This document shows, piece by piece, positions 22,416-31,029 of a stretch of 34,317 nucleotides of DNA. Made by a program: the position numbers and the translations under genes. The notes below the pieces were generated by a model. The model had not been told where the DNA came from. It worked only from the letters and a program-made list of their open reading frames with translations, and made no database searches. Numbering within the stretch: position 1 is the first letter of the stretch; each line of letters begins with the position of its first letter. This stretch comes from a virus, in IMG/VR virus record IMGVR_UViG_3300032220_000556, positions 1-34,317 of that record; one strand, given 5' to 3'.

Positions 22416-23261
22416 ATGTCAATATATTTAGGAAATACAGAAATTGGAAATGGAAACTATTTAGGAAACATGTGGATGCCTGATGGCAATATATTCATGT
22501 CACAATCAGTTGCACCTCCAGCACCAACGTGGACACCGGCTGACTTTGTAGGATTAAAATATTATTTTACTGCAGGAGCAGGTATTACATTAAGTGGAGA
22601 TTATGTAACTACATGGACAGACCAAGTATCTAGTGTTGCATTGACAGCTACTACGGCAAATAATTCATATAGACCTTTATATAGTGCATCAGTATCAATT
22701 GCAAATAATAAACCTGCATTATATTTTACTAACACAGGTGCACCTTACCAAAGATTACAAAACCAAGTTTCTACCGGTCTTTCTACATCTGATGATTTTT
22801 CAATTATAGGTATTATGATACCAACTACAAGTGGTGTAGCTGATTATCAAATTTATGGTGGTATAGGTGCCGGTGGTGATAACTTTGAAAATGCAATGCA
22901 AACTTCAAATCCAAGTGTAGCAGACCAATTTGCAACTTATTTAGGGGCAGGTGCTGGAAATTCAACAACAGGTGTTACTAATAATTCTGGTGTGGCTAAC
23001 TGGCACGCAGTAACATATAAAGCATCTAATGGTGAGGTTAAACAATATGCAAATTCAACAACTGCTGCGGTTACTACTTCAAGGTCAGCTAATGCAGCTA
23101 AATCATCTATTAAGATAATAGCAGGTGATTATTCCGATGGTAGTGATATCGGTGGTATAGGATTACGAAATGGATGGATAATGGAATTAATTTATCTAAA
23201 TGCAATACCTACTCCAACTGAATTAAGTGACTTAAATAATTATGTAAGCACATATTATTAA
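22416..23261 (+). CDS. Second LamG-like adhesin or tail-tip protein
   Basis: A 281-residue protein. Residues 1-30 carry an YLGNTEIGNGNYLGN motif common at baseplate attachment ends. Residues 42-275 resemble the LamG-like domain with WTPADFVGLKYYFTAGAGI, TTWTDQVSS, NNKPALYF and a final LIYLNAIPT-like strand. A second ATG at 22411 is out of frame. Likely also a host-binding component. Stands at the end of the fibre cassette, before the scaffold promoter. Confidence 0.65.
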   Translation: MSIYLGNTEIGNGNYLGNMWMPDGNIFMSQSVAPPAPTWTPADFVGLKYYFTAGAGITLSGDYVTTWTDQVSSVALTATTANNSYRPLYSASVSIANNKPALYFTNTGAPYQRLQNQVSTGLSTSDDFSIIGIMIPTTSGVADYQIYGGIGAGGDNFENAMQTSNPSVADQFATYLGAGAGNSTTGVTNNSGVANWHAVTYKASNGEVKQYANSTTAAVTTSRSANAAKSSIKIIAGDYSDGSDIGGIGLRNGWIMELIYLNAIPTPTELSDLNNYVSTYY

Positions 23262-23274
23262 AATAAAACTAAAA

Positions 23275-23305
23275 ATAACGATTTTTTTAACAAAAGGTGT
23301 TTTTA
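23275..23305 (+). promoter_or_regulatory. Late promoter motif before scaffold and capsid
   Basis: ATAACGATTTTT at 23275-23286 (one change from the consensus), 10-base spacer, GTGTTTTTA at 23297-23305. ATG 23327 is 21 bases on. Drives the genes made in the largest amounts. Confidence 0.65.
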
Positions 23306-23326
23306 CCTTATATAAACAATTAAAAT

Positions 23327-24082
23327 ATGAACTCAAAGACAGTATTAAGTAAGATATTAGGACTTTTATCAAAAGATGAAGTAGAAATGACTTACGCTAA
23401 ATTAGCTGATGGAACAATTGTAGAGTCTGCAACATTTGATGTTGGTGAAGACTTGTTTGTAGTTTCAGAAGATGGAACAAAATCTCCAGCACCAGACGGA
23501 ACACATGACTTAATGTTGAAAGACACAGAAGGAAATGAAACCATGCTTAAAGTAATTTCTAAAGACGGCAAAATCGTTGAAAGAGAAAATGTTGAGATGG
23601 CTGATGTTGATGCCGACATGGTTAAGACAGAACCTATCCCTGCAGTTGGTAACGAAGACAAAGAGAACGTGATGCCTGACTTAAAAGGTCAAGTAACATC
23701 TGGAACTCTAAAGATGGCTGAAGAAACTGATGAGGTAATGCCTCTACCAGAAGATACAGAAGCTAAAGATGAAGCAGGTGAAGACAAAGAAGTTGAAATC
23801 AATTTAGGTAAGAAAATGGAAGAAATGGTTTACCGAATTGAAGAAATGGAAAAGAAAATGATGAAGATGGAAGAAGCAATGATGCCACCATTATCATCAG
23901 AAGTAGCTCAAGAAGTAGATGGTATTAAAATGGCTGAAGTTGACGAAGAAGAGTTACCTAAATTAGATGGTGCTCCAATTGAAGATGCAAATACTATCAT
24001 GAAGTTTGAAGCAAATAGAAAAAATTATGGTAAGAAAATACAAGACCCACAAAGTTCTTTCTTATCTAAACTTTATAATTAA
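23327..24082 (+). CDS. Head scaffolding-like protein
   Basis: A 251-residue very acidic protein with an N-terminal beta part (residues 20-85), an acidic unstructured middle and a Met/Lys/Glu coiled coil (about 160-190, MEEMVYRIEEMEKKMMKMEE). It lies 29 bases upstream of the major capsid gene, the classical scaffold position, and has the composition of a scaffold. It should be removed by the protease encoded at 4343. Confidence 0.65.
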   Translation: MNSKTVLSKILGLLSKDEVEMTYAKLADGTIVESATFDVGEDLFVVSEDGTKSPAPDGTHDLMLKDTEGNETMLKVISKDGKIVERENVEMADVDADMVKTEPIPAVGNEDKENVMPDLKGQVTSGTLKMAEETDEVMPLPEDTEAKDEAGEDKEVEINLGKKMEEMVYRIEEMEKKMMKMEEAMMPPLSSEVAQEVDGIKMAEVDEEELPKLDGAPIEDANTIMKFEANRKNYGKKIQDPQSSFLSKLYN

Positions 24083-24111
24083 AATAATTAAAAAACAAAA
24101 AACGAATTAAC

Positions 24112-25140
24112 ATGAACAAAATTCAAAAATTCGGCACAATGCCAGAAGGTATCGGCCCAACCGGTAACTCTTCATACGCAGGTGAAGCCGCAAGTGGATA
24201 TATCGCAGCAGCGTTATTATCTGCAAACACATTGGATAAGAAGTTAGTTACGATAATGCCAAATGTAAAATTTAAGAGCGTTATCCAAAAATTAGCCTTA
24301 TCTTCTTTAATCTCTGATGCATCTTGCGATTTTAACGCAACTGCAACAGCATCAATCTCTGAACAGGTTTTAGTTCCTGAAGAGTTTCAAGTTAACTTAC
24401 AATTATGTAAGCAACAATTCGTAGATAGCTGGAACGCCTTACAATTAGGTTTCTCTGCTTTTGATGAAATTCCTAAAAACTTTAACGATTTCCTTATCTC
24501 TTATGTAGGTGGTAATGTAGCTCAAGCTATTGAACAATCTATTTGGGCAGGTAACGGAGCAACAAATGGTGAATTTGATGGTTTCCAACTTATCCTTTCT
24601 GCTTCAGTAGCAGCGGGTGGAGCAACTGCAGTTTTACCTGCAAGAAGCACAGGAAGTGGTTCTGCTATCATCTCTGGTAGTATTACATCTGCGAATGTAA
24701 TTTCTAAATTACAATCAGTAGTTGACACTATCCCTGATACAGTTTATGGTAAGCAAGATTTAGTTATCTATGTTCCTACGAATGTAGCTAAAGCTTATCA
24801 ATTAGCATTAGCAGGAAATACTTCATTAACAAATGTTGCTAATTCTACAACTAATGGTGGTGCTAATGGTTACCAAAATCAATTTACAGTTGGTGAAAAA
24901 CCATACAACTTCAATGGTATTGATTTAGTATTATGTCCAGGTATGACTGCATCTAAATTAGTTGCAGCTCAAAAATCTAACTTATTCTTCGGAACAGGTT
25001 TGATGTCTGACACAAATGAAGTTAAGGTGATTGATATGGCTAACATTGATGGTTCTCAAAATTACAGAATTATCATGAGATACACTGCTGGTGTTCAGTT
25101 TGGTGTAGGTCAAGACATCGTTTACTACGGAGCTTACTAA
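24112..25140 (+). CDS. Major capsid protein
   Basis: A 342-residue HK97-fold-type capsid protein. I recognise the VLVPEEFQVNLQLCKQQF segment (about residues 87-104), the E-loop region and a long C-terminal beta part (FNGIDLVLCPGM, MRYTAGVQFGVGQDIVYYGAY) as typical of Bacteroidota phage capsids. The N-terminus carries GNSSYAGEAASG, with the same SSYAGE as the protease. It is followed by a hairpin. More G/C-rich and more C-ending codons than its neighbours fits high expression. Confidence 0.85.
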   Translation: MNKIQKFGTMPEGIGPTGNSSYAGEAASGYIAAALLSANTLDKKLVTIMPNVKFKSVIQKLALSSLISDASCDFNATATASISEQVLVPEEFQVNLQLCKQQFVDSWNALQLGFSAFDEIPKNFNDFLISYVGGNVAQAIEQSIWAGNGATNGEFDGFQLILSASVAAGGATAVLPARSTGSGSAIISGSITSANVISKLQSVVDTIPDTVYGKQDLVIYVPTNVAKAYQLALAGNTSLTNVANSTTNGGANGYQNQFTVGEKPYNFNGIDLVLCPGMTASKLVAAQKSNLFFGTGLMSDTNEVKVIDMANIDGSQNYRIIMRYTAGVQFGVGQDIVYYGAY

Positions 25141-25154
25141 AAAATAATTAATAT

Positions 25155-25176
25155 GGGGTGATGAAATACTCACCCC
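25155..25176 (+). terminator. Hairpin after capsid gene
   Basis: GGGGTGA (25155-25161) pairs with TCACCCC (25170-25176), loop TGAAATAC. No T tract, so it may stabilise the capsid mRNA end or weaken read-through to the tail tube gene. Confidence 0.55.
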
Positions 25177-25209
25177 ACTATTTAACAAACAAAACTAAAA
25201 ATTAATAAT

Positions 25210-25770
25210 ATGGCTTACACATCAGGACAATGTACAGTTACCCTAGGTAGACAAGAAGTCTGCAAGGAGTCGGTTGGTGGTTTACAAGGTGTATACTTTA
25301 TAAACTATTTCACAGGTTCAGCGACTGTCGGTGCAAACGACCAAGTAACAGCATTAGGAAACCCAAGTGGTAGTTCAATATATTATTATGAACTTAAAGG
25401 AAATTCTTCTTACACAGAGACTGTTAACTCATCTAGAGATAACGGAACTACATTCTTTCAACAAGAATTAACTCTTAACTTAAAGAAGTTGACTAACGAA
25501 ATGACTACTCAATTAAAATTGATGGCATACGGTAGACCAAAGATAGTAATTTGGACATTAAATGGTGAAGCATTACTTATTGGTAACAAAGAAGGAGCAG
25601 ATGTAACTGCAGGAACTATTCAAACAGGTGGAGCATTGGGTGACCTTTTCGGTTATTCAATCACTCTTACAGGTTTAGAAAAAGAGCCGGCTTACTTCTT
25701 ATCTGGAAGCACAGTAAATAATCCTTTCGCTGGTTTAACAACACAACCAACTATTGTATATGGTTCGTAA
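25210..25770 (+). CDS. Major tail tube protein
   Basis: A 186-residue all-beta protein. The region GNSSYTETVNSSRDNGTTFFQ, followed by QELTLNLKKLTNE and KIVIWTLNGEALLIGNKEGAD, and the L-F-G-Y-S-I-T-L-T-G-L-E-KEP strand resemble tail tube proteins of Bacteroidota siphophages. It stacks around the tape measure. Its gene follows the capsid gene and ends before a strong terminator, forming a unit for the most abundant virion proteins. Confidence 0.75.
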   Translation: MAYTSGQCTVTLGRQEVCKESVGGLQGVYFINYFTGSATVGANDQVTALGNPSGSSIYYYELKGNSSYTETVNSSRDNGTTFFQQELTLNLKKLTNEMTTQLKLMAYGRPKIVIWTLNGEALLIGNKEGADVTAGTIQTGGALGDLFGYSITLTGLEKEPAYFLSGSTVNNPFAGLTTQPTIVYGS

Positions 25771-25795
25771 TTAATATAACGAATTCTAAAATATT

Positions 25796-25825
25796 AAACC
25801 CTTACAGAGATGTAGGGGTTTTTTT
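25796..25825 (+). terminator. Terminator after tail tube gene
   Basis: AAACCCTTACA (25796-25806) with TGTAGGGGTTT (25811-25821), an 11-bp stem with one G-U, loop GAGA and a T tract to 25825. Ends the scaffold-capsid-tube transcript immediately before the next late promoter. Confidence 0.85.
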
Positions 25826-25831
25826 ATTGTC

Positions 25832-25862
25832 ATAACTATTTTTAGATAAAGTGGTGTTTTTA
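25832..25862 (+). promoter_or_regulatory. Late promoter motif before portal operon
   Basis: ATAACTATTTTT at 25832-25843, 10-base spacer, GTGTTTTTA at 25854-25862, then TTATATAAATTATAGATA and ATG 25881. Perfect matches in both boxes; placed right after a terminator, which is the best evidence that the motif is a promoter. Confidence 0.75.
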
Positions 25863-25880
25863 TTATATAAATTATAGATA

Positions 25881-26252
25881 ATGCAGAGTTATTATATCTC
25901 ACAAAGCAACTCATATACCTTTAGAACCGAGCCAACAGCATCTACATTGAATGAATTTACAATGTCTTTGACTGATATGACTACATTGCAAACATTTACT
26001 GCTTCAATGACAGATATCACTTATGAAGGATACCAAAGTTATATAGGGTTTACTGCAAGTATAAGTGGTGCAATTGTTGCATCAGAATATCGTGCAGTAT
26101 TATATAACGGAACTCCAACAGGTAGTGTTGATATATGGAGAGGTTCAGTTCAAGTATATGCATCTCAAAGTATAGATAAATCCGTATATGAAAACCAAAT
26201 ACCTCCAATCACTTCACACGTAAGTGAAAACAAATACATAATAATGAACTAA
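25881..26252 (+). CDS. Small beta-sandwich virion protein
   Basis: A 123-residue Ser/Thr-rich protein with alternating strands (TFRTEPTAS...FTMSLTDMTT, GYQSYIGFTASISG, SVDIWRGSVQVY). Looks like a small Ig-like or decoration protein. First gene of the portal operon; start is 18 bases after the promoter box. No exact family. Confidence 0.6.
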   Translation: MQSYYISQSNSYTFRTEPTASTLNEFTMSLTDMTTLQTFTASMTDITYEGYQSYIGFTASISGAIVASEYRAVLYNGTPTGSVDIWRGSVQVYASQSIDKSVYENQIPPITSHVSENKYIIMN

Positions 26253-26253
26253 T

Positions 26254-27537
26254 ATGAAAGGAAAACAAAATTTCGCAATTGTAAATGTAAATAATAATCA
26301 ACTTCCAATAATTACGGAAGATACAAGAACTCGTTACACATGGATACCATTTGGTGTTTATGGACAAGATGATTTCTTTGATGCAATGATTGCTGCATAC
26401 AATGTATCAACTACAAATGCAGCATCGGTAGAAGGTATTGCTGATTTAATATTTGGTAAAGGAGTTTATTCTAAAAATGAAGCCTTTAACGAAACATTAC
26501 AAAAATTAGTTCCACAAGAGGACTTAAAAAGAGTAACATTTGACTTAAAGTTATTTGGTAATGCAGCGTTTCAAGTATATTGGAACGATGACCACACAAA
26601 GATTAAAAAGATGTATCATATTCCAGTGCAAACACTTCGTGCTGAAAAACTATATGGTAATCCAAAGATAGAAAACTATTATTATTGTGTTGATTGGCAT
26701 GATAACAGAAAGATTAAAGAGAAAAAGAAGATACCTGCTTTTGAAACATCAGAAGAAAAGTTAGAAATACTTTACATTAAGAATTATTGTCCAGGTTTAT
26801 ACTATTATTCCCTTCCTGATTGGATTAGTTCTTTACAATTAGCAATTTCAGAAGGTGAGATAGCTAATTTACATTACAATAACATTACTAATGGTTTCTT
26901 ACCAGCAGTAATGATTAACTTTAATAATGGAGTTCCTGCACCTGAAGAAAGAGAAACTATTGAAGATTTAATTCAAGCAAAGTTTACAGGAACGGATAAC
27001 GCAGGTAGATTTATGTTATCATTCAACGATGACCCTGCAACTAAACCTACAATTGATGTAATTAATATTGAAAACTTACATGAGAAATACGATTATGTTG
27101 CAGATTATGTTCAAGATAGAATATTAGTTTCACATAGAGTAACTTCTCCTTTATTATTTGGTATTAGAACAAAGAATAATGGTTTCAGTTCACAAAGTGA
27201 GGAAATGAAAACAGCATTTAGCATCATGCAAACAATGACTATTGCTCCATTCCAAAACTTAATCTTAAATACATTAGATTACGCATTAACTTGTTCAGGA
27301 TATACGGATACTGAATTATACTTTGAACAATTAACTCCATTAGTAATTTTATCACAAACTGCAGAAGAAACTGGTAAGACAGTAGGACAGGTTGAAGATG
27401 AAACTAATAAATCAATGGAAAATCCTGCATCAACCGATGATGGACAAGATGCAAATGTAGTAGACCCATTACCAAATGAAAAGTTTTCTATGTTAGAAGT
27501 AAATAACTCACAATACGAAATATATAATAAAAAATAA
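26254..27537 (+). CDS. Portal protein
   Basis: A 427-residue protein. Clues: an N-terminal part with VEGIADLIFGKGV, a TFDLKLFGNAAFQVYW strand-helix core, a P-V-Q-T-L-R-A-E-K motif, the C-P-G-L-Y-Y-YSLPDWISSL wing and SPLLFGIRTKNNGFSSQSEE in the stem region, followed by the acidic tail. Portal dodecamers form the DNA channel of the head. Start is adjacent to the previous stop. Confidence 0.85.
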   Translation: MKGKQNFAIVNVNNNQLPIITEDTRTRYTWIPFGVYGQDDFFDAMIAAYNVSTTNAASVEGIADLIFGKGVYSKNEAFNETLQKLVPQEDLKRVTFDLKLFGNAAFQVYWNDDHTKIKKMYHIPVQTLRAEKLYGNPKIENYYYCVDWHDNRKIKEKKKIPAFETSEEKLEILYIKNYCPGLYYYSLPDWISSLQLAISEGEIANLHYNNITNGFLPAVMINFNNGVPAPEERETIEDLIQAKFTGTDNAGRFMLSFNDDPATKPTIDVINIENLHEKYDYVADYVQDRILVSHRVTSPLLFGIRTKNNGFSSQSEEMKTAFSIMQTMTIAPFQNLILNTLDYALTCSGYTDTELYFEQLTPLVILSQTAEETGKTVGQVEDETNKSMENPASTDDGQDANVVDPLPNEKFSMLEVNNSQYEIYNKK

Positions 27538-27539
27538 CT

Positions 27540-28058
27540 ATGTCATACGCATTATTCATAAACAGAAACGATATTATAAAGAACACTCCATTGCAAGGTG
27601 CAATTGATGCTGATGCTTTATTGCCATTCGTTAGAACTGCACAAGATAAATACTTAAAGAACTTATTAGGAACTGTTCTTTTTGATTTCTTACAAGACCA
27701 AATAACTGCTGGGACTGTATCACAATTGACTGTATATTATCAGGACTTATTAGATGATTACATTAAAAATACTTTAATATGGTATTCATCAGTTGAATAT
27801 ATTCCATTTAGTTCTGTTCAATTCAAATCTAATGGTAGTGTTAAACAACAAAGTGACCAAGGAACGGCACCTTCTAAAAGTGAGATTGATTATTTGTTAG
27901 CTAAAGCATTATCAAATGCTGACTATTATGCATTAAGATTACAAAACTATCTAATTGCATATTCTGCAAACATTCCTCAATACTTACAATCAGTTGGTAA
28001 CCAAACACAAATCTATCCTGACCAAAGTAATCAATACTTCGGCGGTATACAATTATAA
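27540..28058 (+). CDS. Head-tail adaptor protein
   Basis: A 172-residue helical protein two bases after the portal gene. It has RTAQDKYLKNLLGTVLFDFL, a YYQDLLDDYIKNTLIWYSSVEYIPF helix-turn, and a Tyr/Gln-rich end. Short all-helical proteins like this follow portal genes in Bacteroidota phages and act as connectors closing the portal (DUF6712-like). Function from position and pattern. Confidence 0.65.
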   Translation: MSYALFINRNDIIKNTPLQGAIDADALLPFVRTAQDKYLKNLLGTVLFDFLQDQITAGTVSQLTVYYQDLLDDYIKNTLIWYSSVEYIPFSSVQFKSNGSVKQQSDQGTAPSKSEIDYLLAKALSNADYYALRLQNYLIAYSANIPQYLQSVGNQTQIYPDQSNQYFGGIQL

Positions 28059-28066
28059 TTAAAACT

Positions 28067-28921
28067 ATGGCAGCAATCGTTCATAATTCTGGTATAAATT
28101 ACTCACTTTATTATAATATTTTGAATTATTTCAAAACTATTATGACAAACCACCCTTCTATCATGATGGTATCACAGGGTGCATTGAGTGATTTTGACTA
28201 CGATGAATTTCCAAATTATCCAGTAGGTAATGTAGTAATTCTTAATGCTAATTGGGGAACATCAACAACAGACTATCAAATACAATTAATAGTAGCAGAT
28301 AAAGTTAAAAATAAAAATAACGAAAGTGACCCGACAAACAATGAAATAACTATTCCATTTTACAAAAGAGATGATTTAGTTGATATTCATGCAAACACAT
28401 TCAGTATCTTAAATGATTTAACTTCATACACACAAAGGAGTGTAGATGGATTTGAAATCAATACGGAGATTGTATGTGAGCCGTTTAGTGATAGGTTCAA
28501 CAATGGATTAGCTGGGTGGAGTGCAACATTCACACTCACTACTCACAACGATAAAAACCGTTGTCTTTTTTTTTTAATTGACCCGAACTTTTTAGGATAT
28601 AGAATAAATGATTGTATTACTGGTATACCATATAACGCAATCATATCTGTCGGTGAGGGTCAGAACATAGGTGGAGCATTTGCAACTAAAATAAACACAT
28701 CATTGCCGGCTGATTATGGTAATTTGAAATGTTTTAGTGTAGGTGAGGGATTAGAACAAGCTAATTGGCAATTTGTAAATATTCCAATGGTGAATTGGCC
28801 TCAATCTAATCTAATCAATTGTAATATTTGTGAATTATGGATTGAACCAAAGATATGGAATACAACACCAGCAACATGGGCAGGTGATTATAGTGATTTT
28901 AGAACATGGATAACAGATTAA
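28067..28921 (+). CDS. Tail terminator-like protein with possible slippage extension
   Basis: A 284-residue product in the uninterrupted frame. Residues 1-168 look like a tail-terminator or tail-completion protein: NVVILNANWGTSTTDYQIQL, LVDIHANTFSILNDLTSY, F-NNGLAGWSATFTLTTHND. At residue 167 the gene meets a run of ten T (28566-28575), with heptamer T-TTT-TTA; a -1 shift gives an immediate stop (AAT TGA) and a 171-residue product of the usual length. The extra 113 residues (GYRINDCITGIPYNAIISVGE and on) are unlike such proteins and could be an appended domain. Either product may be functional. Confidence 0.65.
   Translation: MAAIVHNSGINYSLYYNILNYFKTIMTNHPSIMMVSQGALSDFDYDEFPNYPVGNVVILNANWGTSTTDYQIQLIVADKVKNKNNESDPTNNEITIPFYKRDDLVDIHANTFSILNDLTSYTQRSVDGFEINTEIVCEPFSDRFNNGLAGWSATFTLTTHNDKNRCLFFLIDPNFLGYRINDCITGIPYNAIISVGEGQNIGGAFATKINTSLPADYGNLKCFSVGEGLEQANWQFVNIPMVNWPQSNLINCNICELWIEPKIWNTTPATWAGDYSDFRTWITD
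28570..28576 (+). other. Slippery heptamer T-TTT-TTA
   Basis: Preceded by six more bases, five of them T, to make a ten-T run. Heptamer T-TTT-TTA is one of the best known -1 slippery sequences. Here it would end translation two codons later, the reverse of the arrangement at 17937. Transcriptional slippage on the run would have the same effect. Confidence 0.5.
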
Positions 28922-28936
28922 AAATAAAATAATAAT

Positions 28937-30235
28937 ATGGGAAATTTAAGTAGTCAATATATCTCACAATCGTTTCAATCTCTATTACATTTAGGGAGTG
29001 ATAATACTGCATCTGTAACTTTTGCAGAAATACAAGATGCATTGGGTAATGGTGTAGGAGTATTTGTAAATACCACAGGTAATTTAAGAGTAACAAATGC
29101 AATATCTGCTTCTGCAGTTAGTGCATCAACAATAAGTGGATTTGGTAATCCTGTTAGTTATTCAGCATCTGTATCTGACCAATTAAGGACATTAGAAAAT
29201 ATAACATCTTCTTTAATAAACAAAACTGGAAGTTATGCAACAACCGGTAGTAACAACTTTATTGGAAATCAAACAATATCAGGTGATTTAGATGTTAGTG
29301 GACAATTAAGAGTATCAAGCATCTATACAACACAAGAAACTGCTTCTATCATATTCTCATCAGGGTCTAATATTTTGGGAGATAGTATTTTAGATACACA
29401 AACACTCAACGGATTAGTTAGAGTCTCAGGAAGCAGTCAAATAACCGGTTCTATGGGTATTTCTGCTAACCTTGAAGTAAAGAGTGCAATAAGTTCTTCT
29501 ACAATTACAGGTATGGGTAATGTTACAAATTATTCTGCATCTGTATTTAATCAAATTTATGCATTAAATCAATATGATGTTAACAATGATACCAAATGGT
29601 CAACATTACTACCAGTAACACAATCTTTAATAAACCAAGTTTATTCTCTTGAATTATTTACTGCGAGTGCACAAACAAACTTAAATCAATTAAATCAAGC
29701 ATCAGCATCTACCGCTTTAACAAATCCATTTACGGCAAGTGTTAATACCAAATTTTTAACATTAGCATCTTATACAGGAAGTAATGATACAAAGTGGACA
29801 ACATTACAAAGTTATACTTCAAGTGTTAATACTAAATTTACAACATTAGGAAATTTAACAGGTAGTTTTGCAACTACTGGTAGTAATTCATTTACAGGTA
29901 GTCAGAGAATAACAGGAAGTGTTTATGGAAATATAATACCATTAACTTATACTGGCCAGACTGCAAGTGTTGATATGAGTAAAGGTAATTTCTTTACATT
30001 AAATGTATCTGGAAACACATATATTTCTGCAAGCAATATAAATCTAGGACAGACATCAAATTTATTATTAACACAAACGGCAACATCAGGTAATGTTGTT
30101 TTTTCAACGCAATTCAAATTACCAGGTGGATTTGCTTTTAGTTCATCTTTAGCAAGTGGTTCACAGGACATCATAACATTTGTTGCATTTACAACATCAA
30201 GTTTATATACAGCATACATTAAAAATTTATCATAA
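28937..30235 (+). CDS. Second tail fibre protein
   Basis: A 432-residue Ser/Thr-rich fibre with the same modules as the 1041-residue fibre: ATTGSNNFIGNQTISGDLDV, IIFSSGSNILGD, SVNTKFLTLASYTGSNDTKW, and a C-terminal domain (about residues 330-432) that aligns with that of the longer fibre (GNIIPLTYTGQTASVDMSKG, then DIITFVAF). It is followed by a Gly-rich protein, as the other fibre is followed by LamG proteins. Likely a trimeric fibre with a distinct receptor. Confidence 0.8.
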   Translation: MGNLSSQYISQSFQSLLHLGSDNTASVTFAEIQDALGNGVGVFVNTTGNLRVTNAISASAVSASTISGFGNPVSYSASVSDQLRTLENITSSLINKTGSYATTGSNNFIGNQTISGDLDVSGQLRVSSIYTTQETASIIFSSGSNILGDSILDTQTLNGLVRVSGSSQITGSMGISANLEVKSAISSSTITGMGNVTNYSASVFNQIYALNQYDVNNDTKWSTLLPVTQSLINQVYSLELFTASAQTNLNQLNQASASTALTNPFTASVNTKFLTLASYTGSNDTKWTTLQSYTSSVNTKFTTLGNLTGSFATTGSNSFTGSQRITGSVYGNIIPLTYTGQTASVDMSKGNFFTLNVSGNTYISASNINLGQTSNLLLTQTATSGNVVFSTQFKLPGGFAFSSSLASGSQDIITFVAFTTSSLYTAYIKNLS

Positions 30236-31029
30236 TGAAGTTTTCAGCTTTTGCATTTGAGTCTTCTGTTGATAATATGTATTTATTAGAATATCTAGTA
30301 GTAGGCGGTGGCGGGGGTGGTTCGTATCAAGGTGCTGGCGGAGGAGCTGGTGGTTTACAATCTGGAAGTTTTTTAGTATCTGCATCTTTATCATTACCTG
30401 TAATTGTTGGTAGTGGTGGAACCGGTTCCAATCAACCTGACACTGTTGGTGGTAATGGTCAATCATCTTCATTTTATGGAGTTATATGTTTAGGGGGTGG
30501 TGGTGGCGGCCCTTATAATAGCACTGGTAGTAATGGTGGTTCTGGTGGCGGTAATTATGGTAGCGGTAGTGTTGGCCAAGGTAATAATGGTGGTGCACCA
30601 TGGTCTGGAGGTGTTAATGAAACTAAAACAGGTGGTGGTGGCGGAGCTAGCCAAAATGGTATAGACGGGCCAACTAGTGCAGGAGGTAGTGGTTCACTTT
30701 GGTTAAATGGAATATTCTATGCAGGTGGAGGAGGAGGTGGTTCTCTAAATGTGCAGCCTGGTCCAGGAGGTTCCGGTGGCACAGGTGGTGGTGGAACTGG
30801 AGGAGGTGGTTTTTTCGGTGCTACATCAGGTAGTGCAAATAGAGGTTCAGGTGGAGGAGGTGGAGGAAATTATAATGAAGGAATATCACCAGGTGGTAGA
30901 GGAGGTAGTGGTGTTGTAATAGTAAGATATAGAGGAGCCGGTAGAACAACTGGAGGAAATATATCATTTGCAAATGGATACACATATAACACTTTTATTA
31001 CATCATCTACATTTACTTTTAATCCATAA
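30235..31029 (+). CDS. Gly-rich receptor-binding protein
   Basis: A 264-residue protein. After an N-terminal helix and LLEYLVVGGGGGG, most of residues 20-230 are Gly runs divided by Ser/Asn, as in polyglycine-helix adhesins such as the T4-like gp38 type. It ends with RYRGAGRTTGG and a short beta tail. ATG overlaps the stop of the fibre gene. Probably the tip or host-range determinant of that fibre. Confidence 0.7.
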   Translation: MKFSAFAFESSVDNMYLLEYLVVGGGGGGSYQGAGGGAGGLQSGSFLVSASLSLPVIVGSGGTGSNQPDTVGGNGQSSSFYGVICLGGGGGGPYNSTGSNGGSGGGNYGSGSVGQGNNGGAPWSGGVNETKTGGGGGASQNGIDGPTSAGGSGSLWLNGIFYAGGGGGGSLNVQPGPGGSGGTGGGGTGGGGFFGATSGSANRGSGGGGGGNYNEGISPGGRGGSGVVIVRYRGAGRTTGGNISFANGYTYNTFITSSTFTFNP

